NCBI GenBank assembly: GCA_016708265.1
Contig: JADJGA010000004.1
Span: 124,001-188,000, forward strand
DNA: 64,000 nucleotides
Reading direction: 5' to 3'
Source of the DNA: Saprospiraceae bacterium
GTDB taxonomy: Bacteria; Bacteroidota; Bacteroidia; Chitinophagales; Saprospiraceae
In this document: positions 57,446-64,000 of the stretch, piece by piece
How the letters are laid out: each line of letters starts with the position of its first letter
Numbering within the stretch: position 1 is the stretch's first letter
The notes under the pieces: generated by a model
Told to the model about the DNA's origin: nothing
The model's database searches: none
Seen by the model: only the letters and a program-made list of their open reading frames with translations
Translations under genes and position numbers: made by a program

Positions 57446-57644
57446 AATATTACTTTTTTATAACTAAACGCAGTTAAATACACAAAAAAAATATTTAAGA
57501 ATAAAGATAAACGATTTTTGATTTAACGACAGAATTACTTTAAATGTTTTCATTTTCACTCATCAAGTTGAATAATAAGAATTTTATACTGATAAATTCA
57601 ATTTTAAAAATACCTTTTTCATATTCGTTATTCGCTGAAAATGT

Positions 57645-57652
57645 TACCTTTG
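57645..57652 (+). promoter_or_regulatory. putative -7 element before rseP
   Basis: TACCTTTG fits TAnnTTTG about 100 bases before the ATG at 57756. No proper TTG box was found; a weak TTCG lies at about 57624-57627. Confidence 0.35.
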
Positions 57653-57755
57653 CAAATCTTTTTTCTGCACCCAAAACATTTAAGTGTTTTTTAGGTTATT
57701 GTAATTGCATTATTAGAAATTTTGATTTAAAGAAAATATAAATATTTATTAGAAT

Positions 57756-59081
57756 ATGGATGTGTTAATGATGATATTTCAGCTGTTGCTGAGTTTGAGT
57801 ATACTTGTTCTTTTGCATGAAGGTGGCCATTTCATTGCCGCCAAAATGTTCAAAACTAAGGTGGAAAAGTTTTATTTGTTCTTCAATCCGTGGTTTACTC
57901 CATTTAAAGTAAAAAAGGTGAAACAGAATATGGTATTGGCTGGTTACCTTTGGGGGGATATGTAAAGATTGCCGGAATGATTGATGAAAGTTTCGACAAG
58001 GAACAGATGAGGGGAGAAGTACAGCCTTGGGAATTCAGGGCTAAACCTGCATGGCAAAGGCTGATAATCATGTTGGGAGGAATAATTATAAATGTTTTGC
58101 TAGGTATAGTTATTTTTATTGCACTGACTTATGCATATGGTAAGACATATCTCAAAATGAAAGTGTCACCACAGGAATCCATGTGGACAGCCTTGGATAC
58201 AAACTCGGATTGCGAGATGGAGATAAAATACTCAGCCTCGGTGAGAAACCATTTGATAAATTTGATGTTGGCAGCTTTTCAACTACCTTGATCCTTGAAG
58301 ATATAAAGACTATCAAGGTAATAAGAGATGGCAAAGAAACTGAGGTACCGGTACCTGCTGATGCACCATCTATGCTGGCTAAAGCAAAGGAGAATTTTAT
58401 TTTTATTCCAAGGATTCCTTTTACAATAGATCAAATAACAAAAGGAAGCATTGCTGAAAAAGCAGGATTCCGGAAGGATGACAGGATAATAGCTATAAAT
58501 GATACTGCTGCAGTGTGGGATTATGAAGTCAGGGAAAAAATAAAAAGTCTTCCAAATAATAAAGTTGAAGTAAGTGTAATGAGAAATGAAAAGACACTGT
58601 AACCCTGTCAGCTACTCTTGGAGCAGATGCCATGCTGGGAATAGCACCTTATCTTCCTGACCATTACTTTGAAATTACTACTGAAAATTACAATTTATTG
58701 CAGTCTATACCTAAGGGCATCACAAGAAGCTGGGATTTTGTTTCCGGCCAGGTTAAGGCTTTTGGAAAGATATTCCAGGGCAAGATAAAGGCTACAGAGA
58801 GTGTCGGAAGTGTGATCTCCATGGGAAAAATGTTCGGAGGAGAATGGAATGTACAAAAGTTCTGGACCCTGACTGCAATGTTGTCATTATTGCTGGCTTT
58901 CCTTAATCTGTTGCCAATACCTGGACTGGATGGAGGGCATGCGGTTTTCGCTATATATGAAATTGTAACAGGCAGAAAACCAAGCGATAAGTTTGTCGAA
59001 TACGCAACTACAGCAGGTTTTATTCTCCTTGTTGCACTAATGATTTTTGCACTGGGAAATGATATCAGAAGATTATTTTGA
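57756..59081 (+). CDS. rseP: RseP/site-2-type zinc metalloprotease (three frameshifts)
   Basis: This gene of about 442 codons codes for an inner-membrane intramembrane protease that trims signal and stress-response proteins. Active-site LLHEGGHFIAAKMF is at residue about 20. The rest is split by breaks at about 57925-57932, 58170-58182 and 58597. After each, the protein resumes one base earlier: GIGWLPLGGYVKIAGMIDES; VDSLGYKLGLRDGDKIL (PDZ) and KGSIAEKAGFRKDDRI (PDZ); TVTLSATLGADAMLGIAPYL. The second metal motif, NLLPIPGLDGGH, is near the end. All three shifts equal one missing base, and no other damage is visible, so sequence error is likelier than loss. Confidence 0.9.
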
Positions 59082-59088
59082 CAATAAA

Positions 59089-59120
59089 TTTTGAAATTTT
59101 AAAATCTAATCATACATTTG
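59089..59120 (+). promoter_or_regulatory. promoter of tRNA-Leu
   Basis: TTTTG (59089-59093), 19 bases, then TACATTTG (59113-59120) matches the Bacteroidota consensus closely, 34 bases before the tRNA. This is the clearest promoter in the window. Confidence 0.65.
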
Positions 59121-59154
59121 CATTCCCGATTGAAGAATTGGATAATTCTAAGAT

Positions 59155-59238
59155 GCCGAAGTGGCGGAATTGGTAGACGCGCTGGACTCAAAATCCAGTG
59201 ATAGCAATATCGTGGGGGTTCGATTCCCCCCTTCGGTA
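59155..59238 (+). tRNA. tRNA-Leu(CAA)
   Basis: The 84-nt gene has acceptor arms gccgaag/cttcggt, a D-arm with tggtagacgc and an anticodon arm ctgga-ctcaaaa-tccag with anticodon CAA. A long variable arm (tgatagcaatatcgt) is typical of tRNA-Leu, and the T-arm is gggggttcgattccccc. Discriminator base A; no CCA is encoded. A promoter lies 34 bases upstream and a terminator hairpin follows. Confidence 0.97.
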
Positions 59239-59245
59239 CTTAATT

Positions 59246-59276
59246 AATAGCCTGTATATCAGGCTATTATTATTTT
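59246..59276. terminator. intrinsic terminator shared by tRNA-Leu and kdsA
   Basis: A 9-bp stem, aatagcctg (59246-59254) with caggctatt (59260-59268), 5-base loop, then attatttt. It lies between convergent tRNA-Leu and kdsA and overlaps neither mature product except near the kdsA stop. Confidence 0.75.
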
Positions 59277-60074
59277 AACACTTTCCTAATCCTCACAAGT
59301 TTTTCTATTAGTGATTCCATCTTATCCAGTCTAAGCATATTTGCCCCGTCAGATTTTGCAATTTCAGGTCTGGGATGAGTTTCTATGAACAATCCGTCAG
59401 CTCCTACTGCTATTGCAGCCCTGGCTATGGTTTCTATCATTTCAGGATCTCCTCCGGTGACTCCTTTGGATTGATTGGGCTGCTGAAGTGAATGTGTGCA
59501 ATCTACCACAACAGGAACATTGAACTTTTGCATCTTTGGAATTCCCCTGAAATCCACCACCATATCTCCGTATCCAAACATTGTGCCTCTGTCTGTCACC
59601 ACGATATTCTCATTTCCGCTTTCTCTAACTTTCTCAATTGCAAAATTTCATGGATTCGGGTGAAAGAAACTGACCTTTTTTGATATTCACAATTTTTCCT
59701 GTTTTGGCTGCAGCAATCAACAAATCTGTTTGTCTGCAAAGGAAAGCTGGTATCTGCAAAATATCGACATAATCAGCGGCTAAAGCTGCTTCTTCATTGT
59801 TATGGATATCCGTTAGAGCTGGAATATTGTACTTTTCCTTTACTTTTCTGATAAGCTCCAATCCTTCAATATCGCCGATACCGGTAAATGAATCGAGCCT
59901 TGATCTGTTTGCTTTCCTGTACGAAGCCTTGAAAATATATGTGATACCAAATTTATTGCAAATACCTAAAACCTTTTCAGCAATTTCAAATACCATTTCT
60001 TCATTTTCCACGACACAAGGCCCGGCTATAAGAAAGAAATTTCCTGATTTATCCAATAATTTATCATAAAGCAT
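59270..60074 (-). CDS. kdsA: 3-deoxy-8-phosphooctulonate (KDO-8P) synthase (one frameshift)
   Basis: This gene of about 268 codons codes for the enzyme that condenses arabinose-5-phosphate with phosphoenolpyruvate to make KDO-8P for lipopolysaccharide. First frame: FFLIAGPCVVENEEM, FKASYRKANRSRLDSF, PALTDIHNNEEAALAADYVD, LQIPAFLCRQTDLLIAAAKT, VNIKKGQFLSPESM. One T too many (the run at 59642-59645) breaks it. The next frame continues AIEKVRESGNENIVVTDRGT, VVDCTHSLQQPNQ, GGDPEMIETIARAAIAVGAD and FIETHPRP. All catalytic motifs are kept. The gene is normally essential in LPS-making bacteria, so an insertion error is likely. Confidence 0.92.
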
Positions 60075-60098
60075 AAGCTGCGATTTTTTTGGTTTTTA

Positions 60099-60132
60099 CA
60101 AAAGTACTAATTCCTTCTTTCGCATCTTTCAA
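60099..60132 (-). promoter_or_regulatory. putative promoter of kdsA
   Basis: On the minus strand, TTG (complement of 60130-60132), 23 bases, then TACTTTTG (complement of 60099-60106), 24 bases before the ATG at 60074. Spacing is at the upper end of the consensus. Confidence 0.4.
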
Positions 60133-60277
60133 TTTGATGTATTTTTGAAAAATAATTTAATTAAAATGCGAATCATGAAATACAAAACACGATTTTTTTC
60201 CACCCTGGGTATGCCTAAAGAGTGTAACTGTCAAAAATGATAAATCGTACTGTGTCTTGTTTATCCTCATCCCCCAG

Positions 60278-60364
60278 CCCCTTCTCCTTTAAATGACTTT
60301 AAACTTAAGAAAAGTTCCAAACTTTTCTTAAGTTCGAAAAATCTTTAGTTTAAAGGAGAAGGGG
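60278..60364. repeat. palindromic intergenic element with double inverted repeats
   Basis: Outer arms ccccttctcctttaaa (60278-60293) and tttaaaggagaagggg (60349-60364) pair perfectly over 16 bases. Inside, 15-base arms (60302-60316 and 60320-60334, aacttaagaaaagtt/aacttttcttaagtt) pair around a 3-base loop. A related fragment, tccctctcctttttgggg, follows at about 60427-60445. It lies in the 584-bp gap between kdsA and ftsX, and the rest of that gap shows no gene. It is probably a dispersed repeat; it could also terminate or process transcripts. Confidence 0.7.
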
Positions 60365-60658
60365 GGTACTTTCCCAATAAAAACATCAGAATTTCTTTAG
60401 TGCTACGAAAGAACGACTAAAACAAATCCCTCTCCTTTTTGGGGAAAAGGTGTTTAGTAAATTTTCGTTAATAAAAAGAAGTACCTGTGCCGTTAAAGCT
60501 GTAGGGATTTAGGGTCAGGATTAACCAATCTCTGAGCTACCAGGGGTGTGACACAGTCGTAAATCAAAATCATGCTTCATGAATATTTTTTTCATAAGCA
60601 TTTTGCAGAAGAACAATATTAAAGACTTATCTTAGCGCATTGTTTTAAAATATCAGCA

Positions 60659-61504
60659 ATGTTAAAATTCAAACCTGGTACAGTATTATCGATCCTTAGT
60701 TTTTCCATATCCTTGTTCATACTTGGATTTTATCTTATTGTTTTGATACACTTATCAAATCTTATTCGTATTGTAAACCAGAAAACTCCTTTTGTAATAG
60801 AATTGAAAGATACCCTTAGTGATTCTCAGCTGGCATCGATCAAAAACGATCTGAGTAAAAATAACGGGATACGCAAAATAGAGTTTATTTCCAGGGAAGA
60901 GGGCCTTAAATTAATGGAAAAGCAACTTGGAAAAGATTTTATCAGCGGCACAAACCCATTGAAAGATATATACAAACTCAAGCTCAGCGATAAATATCTT
61001 GAAAATGATATGGCTGAAAAATTAGCTGAAGACCTGAAGTCCAGGCCATGGGTCGAAACATGCTATTTTGAAAAAGACAATGTTGATGACCTGAAATCAA
61101 ATCTAAGCAGTTTCAATTCAGTATTACTTATCATTGCTCTTATATTTATAATCCTCTCATTTATTCTTATCTACAACAATCTCAAATTTATTCTACACTC
61201 TGATAGGTTTCAGATCAAAACAATGGAACTGGTCGGTGCCAGTCCGGATTTCATCAAAAAGCCTTACATCAAACTGGCAGTAAAAATCGGAGTTTTTTCA
61301 GGTCTTTTTGCAGTAATGATAATAGTTATGCTGCTCCTGTTCCTAAATTTCAAATACGACATTTTCAATGCATTCCTCGATTACGGACTTACAGCTTTGG
61401 TTTTATTTGTAATCTTCATAATAAGCATAATATCACCTCCTGTTTTTATCAATTTGCTAGTTAATAAATATCTGAAAATGACAGATAAACAGAGACACAG
61501 GTAA
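60659..61504 (+). CDS. ftsX: cell-division protein FtsX
   Basis: This 281-residue permease-like subunit of the FtsEX complex links division to peptidoglycan hydrolase activation. One N-terminal span (SILSFSISLFILGFYLIVL), a periplasmic domain (about 40-165, with FVIELKDTLSDSQLASIKND and ISREEGLKLMEKQLGKDF), then three C-terminal spans. The conserved loop DRFQIKTMELVGASPDFIKK is the family signature. ftsE is not next to it. No promoter was recognised. Confidence 0.93.
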   Translation: MLKFKPGTVLSILSFSISLFILGFYLIVLIHLSNLIRIVNQKTPFVIELKDTLSDSQLASIKNDLSKNNGIRKIEFISREEGLKLMEKQLGKDFISGTNPLKDIYKLKLSDKYLENDMAEKLAEDLKSRPWVETCYFEKDNVDDLKSNLSSFNSVLLIIALIFIILSFILIYNNLKFILHSDRFQIKTMELVGASPDFIKKPYIKLAVKIGVFSGLFAVMIIVMLLLFLNFKYDIFNAFLDYGLTALVLFVIFIISIISPPVFINLLVNKYLKMTDKQRHR

Positions 61505-61833
61505 TTTTGGTTTAATGCTTTCGAAGTAGGATTTACGATGTACGAATTACGATGTACCATTTTATCCCTTACCAGGTTGTTCTTGAATTGGTCGATTGAC
61601 AAAGGATATCAAGATTATTAAATCCCGTAAAGTTGGCAATGTGTGATTGAATATCCTTGATTTTATAGTACTGGAGATGTGACAGCTTATCAAAAAAAGC
61701 ACAAAACGTACTACCATGGTGCCAAGCTACCCTGTTACCATGTCACCTTTCCCCCAAATATTTCTTCAAATAATTCATTTTTTTTTGCCAATATAGATTT
61801 TTCATTATAAATTTATGATTCAAAAGAAATAGC
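61505..61833. repeat. 329-bp gap with short repeated ACGATGTAC units
   Basis: At about 61531-61557, atttacgatgtacga and attacgatgtacc form a small tandem repeat. At about 61713-61747 are two imperfect taccatg/gttaccatg copies. No gene-like frame is seen. The text resembles dispersed intergenic repeats. Confidence 0.4.
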
Positions 61834-63171
61834 ATGAAAACAGTACTTATAAAAAATGGCACTATTATTAATGAAGGTAAAAAATCAGAAGGTGATATTC
61901 TTATAAAAAATGGAATAATAGAAAAGCTGGCCCCTGTCATTGATACCAAAGCTGATAAAACTATCGATGCGACCGGTTTTATCGTAATACCTGGTATTAT
62001 CGATGATCAGGTGCATTTCAGGGAACCTGGGAATGAATACAAAGCAGATATACGAACTGAATCCACGGCAGGAGTCATGGGAGGTGTTACATCATATATG
62101 GATATGCCAAACAATAATCCTCCTATCCTGGATCAGATCCAGCTTCAAAATAAATATGAGATTGGAAGAAAACAGTCTTATTCAAATTATTCATTTTACA
62201 TGGGAGCTTCTAATGATAATATTGAGGAAGTCCTCAAAACAGATGGCACAAATGTATGCGGAATAAAAATATTTATGGGATCGAGTACAGGCAATATGCT
62301 TGTCGATAATATAGCTACCCTTGAAGCAATTTTTTCAAAAAGCAGTATGCTCATAGCTACTCATTGCGAAGATGAAAATACTATCAAATCAAACCAAAAG
62401 TTTGTGCTTGACAAATATGGTGAAGCAATAGGACCCGAATACCATCCGGTGATCAGAGATCATGAATCATGCTACCTGTCCTCAAAACTTGCTGTTGGAC
62501 TTGCAGAAAAATACAATTCAAGACTTCATGTCCTTCATCTGACTACAGAAAGGGAGTTGGAGCTATTTCGCAATGATATTCCTGTTGACAAAAAACGGAT
62601 TACTGCCGAAGTTTGTGTTCACCATCTTTATTTCAGCGAGGCTGATTATTCTTTGCTCGGCAACAAGATCAAGTGCAATCCGGCAATCAAATCAGAGAAC
62701 GACCGTTTAGCTTTGTGGAAAGCATTGCTTAACGGAAAACTTGATGTTGTGGCTACAGATCATGCCCCGCATACTTTAGAAGAGAAAAACAGACCTTATC
62801 TTAATGCACCGTCAGGATTACCACTTATACAACATAGCCTCAATCTTATGCTTGATTTCAGAGATAAAAACATCATAACAATAGAAATTATTGTTGAAAA
62901 AATGTGCCATAATCCTGCTTTAGTATACAATATCAGGAACAGGGGTTTTATCCGGGAAGGCTATTGGGCAGACATTGTCCTCATTGACCAGAACAAGAAG
63001 TATACTGTAAATACTCAGAATATCGCGTATAAATGTGGGTGGTCTCCACTGGAAGGTAAGATATTTAATTCGACTGTTGATACTGTTTTGGTGAATGGAA
63101 CTGTTGCCCTTGAAAAAGGTAAAATAACCGGAAATTCAAATCCAATGCGTCTTGATTTTGAAAGGCAATAG
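61834..63171 (+). CDS. pyrC: dihydroorotase, class I
   Basis: This 445-residue zinc amidohydrolase of pyrimidine synthesis closes carbamoyl-aspartate to dihydroorotate. Key sites are IPGIIDDQVHFREPGNEYK (metal-binding HxxFRxPG-type), TSYMDMPNNNPP, GIKIFMGSSTGNMLVDN (carboxylated Lys region), ATHCEDENTI, LHVLHLTTERE, VATDHAPHTLEEK (catalytic Asp) and NAPSGLPLIQHSLNLM. Length and motifs match class I enzymes, also called AllB/PyrC-type. The motif set favours dihydroorotase over allantoinase, but this is not certain. Confidence 0.9.
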   Translation: MKTVLIKNGTIINEGKKSEGDILIKNGIIEKLAPVIDTKADKTIDATGFIVIPGIIDDQVHFREPGNEYKADIRTESTAGVMGGVTSYMDMPNNNPPILDQIQLQNKYEIGRKQSYSNYSFYMGASNDNIEEVLKTDGTNVCGIKIFMGSSTGNMLVDNIATLEAIFSKSSMLIATHCEDENTIKSNQKFVLDKYGEAIGPEYHPVIRDHESCYLSSKLAVGLAEKYNSRLHVLHLTTERELELFRNDIPVDKKRITAEVCVHHLYFSEADYSLLGNKIKCNPAIKSENDRLALWKALLNGKLDVVATDHAPHTLEEKNRPYLNAPSGLPLIQHSLNLMLDFRDKNIITIEIIVEKMCHNPALVYNIRNRGFIREGYWADIVLIDQNKKYTVNTQNIAYKCGWSPLEGKIFNSTVDTVLVNGTVALEKGKITGNSNPMRLDFERQ

Positions 63172-63320
63172 AAAAAAACAAATTATGGTCTGAATACCTA
63201 TGGCAAATAAATATGTTTCTTATCTACCGGAAATTTGATAGCATTTACTATTTTTGATTTTTATTTCAAACTAATTTTGATTCATATTGAAACTTTATCA
63301 AGACATAATTGTAATATAGC

Positions 63321-63848
63321 ATGATGAAAATAAATAAATTTATGAAATCCATAATGTTCTTGACATTATTCATTATAATATCTTTTGCTATAAGCTTATC
63401 CGGACAGCCTGAAGGAAAGGTTCCTGTTGAAATGTTGATTGGTAAAGTAAAGCTTAAAGACTTTTCAAAACTACCATATTTAGCATGGTATGAAGAGGAA
63501 TACAATTCATATAATGTTGATGAAAATGCATTTATGAAAACTGGAAAGATTGATAAAAGTATTAAGATAAAGGTCTTATTCGGGAGCTGGTGTGGTGACA
63601 GCAGACGTGAAGTTCCAAGATTTATCAAAATACTCAAGCACCTGAAATTTAAAAATAAAAAGGTGCAATACATTGGTCTTGACAGATCAAAAACTGCTCC
63701 CGGTCTGGATGTTATGGAGTATAATATCCAGTATGTGCCAACCTTTATCTTTTACAGAAATGGTAAGGAAATTGGGAGAATAATCGAAACACCTACAGAA
63801 TCACTTGAAAAAGATTTAATAAAAATCCTATCAAACCAGTTAAAATAA
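63321..63848 (+). CDS. exported thioredoxin-like protein with a single active-site Cys
   Basis: This 175-residue protein has an N-terminal membrane/signal segment (MFLTLFIIISFAISLSG), then a linker and a thioredoxin fold: KVLFGSWCGDSRREVPRFIK, QYIGLDRSK, YVPTFIFYRNGKEIGRI with the cis-Pro. The active site is W-C-G-D-S, so only the first Cys of the CxxC pair is present. Such monothiol proteins do not usually oxidise or reduce disulfides in the standard way; a mixed-disulfide or thiol-binding role is possible. Starts at codon 1 or 2 (ATGATG). Confidence 0.85.
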   Translation: MMKINKFMKSIMFLTLFIIISFAISLSGQPEGKVPVEMLIGKVKLKDFSKLPYLAWYEEEYNSYNVDENAFMKTGKIDKSIKIKVLFGSWCGDSRREVPRFIKILKHLKFKNKKVQYIGLDRSKTAPGLDVMEYNIQYVPTFIFYRNGKEIGRIIETPTESLEKDLIKILSNQLK

Positions 63849-63899
63849 TTGATTTAAATAATAATTTCCCTTTTTTTCAAACAGATATCATAAAGTAAA

Positions 63900-64000
63900 G
63901 TGAGTAAATTTCTTAATGAATTTTTAAAATACATCATAATTGCCGGTACATTACTGATAATTTCACTTTTTTGTCCGAAAAGAGAAATGTTTCATTATCA
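63900..64000 (+). CDS. start of HDIG/7TM-HD-type membrane protein (runs off window)
   Basis: GTG 63900 begins MSKFLNEFLKYIIIAGTLLI, then SLFCPKREMFHY, open to the right edge (33 complete codons). A basic start, one membrane span and then FP-x-x-x-x-F-x-Y is, from memory, the start of Bacteroidota 7TM-HD (PgpH-like) phosphodiesterases. The fragment is too short to confirm the HD domain. Confidence 0.5.
   Translation, partial: MSKFLNEFLKYIIIAGTLLIISLFCPKREMFHY

Noticed and set aside
57544..57741. Open frame of 65 codons before rseP
   Set aside because: It lies across the putative rseP promoter and leader, has no recognisable protein pattern, and is low in complexity.

Overview
The window looks like chromosome of a low-GC member of the Bacteroidota. 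The evidence is the gene content: TonB-dependent receptors with carboxypeptidase-like N-terminal domains, DUF4249 lipoproteins, a PorP/SprF - OmpA - type-B-sorting-domain cassette of the type IX secretion system (T9SS), a lipidated TamA/BamA-like protein, and promoters of the phylum's TTG-N19-23-TAnnTTTG type. No plasmid, prophage, insertion sequence or CRISPR array is visible.

Layout. 1-4.9 kb: a truncated TonB receptor on the minus strand, a small membrane protein, then a TonB receptor overlapping a DUF4249 lipoprotein. 5-12.7 kb: Cry-DASH photolyase, a PspC/DUF6580 pair, a decayed small gene, a 162-bp nested inverted-repeat element, pgi, ffh, an exported amidotransferase-like protein and a phylum-type helix-turn-helix protein. 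12.9-17.2 kb: flippase, cytidine deaminase, PIF1-like helicase and exported endonuclease. 17.4-24.5 kb: the T9SS cassette. 24.9-33.6 kb: second flippase, a rhodanese with Ser in place of Cys, TrmH/SpoU methyltransferase, TamL-like outer-membrane protein, prmA-folD-corA, and an orphan DUF4249-like lipoprotein. 33.9-42.3 kb: a same-strand group of OprP/O-type porin, lamin-tail lipoprotein, two CYTH-type proteins, a DASS/SLC13 permease and a 923-residue PHP-like/membrane fusion. The domain content suggests phosphate, polyphosphate or organic anions as a common substrate, but this is inference. 42.5-60 kb: housekeeping genes (ribA, MmcQ, YigZ, coaE, rsmE, tRNA-Leu, rseP, kdsA) mixed with envelope polysaccharide genes and secreted proteins. 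60.6-64 kb: ftsX, dihydroorotase, a thioredoxin-like protein and the start of an HDIG-type membrane protein.

From about 42.5 to 60 kb, eight genes are interrupted by small frameshifts while the protein sequence continues cleanly in the next frame. rseP has three and kdsA one. Most shifts look like single missing bases, several in A or T runs. This fits uncorrected sequencing indels better than biological decay. I annotate these loci as whole genes and mark the breaks. The endonuclease at 42.6-43.6 kb has more lesions and may be a true pseudogene.

The best candidates for something undescribed are the 33.9-42.3 kb anion/phosphate-themed group with its PHP-membrane fusion, and the structured element at 8069-8230.
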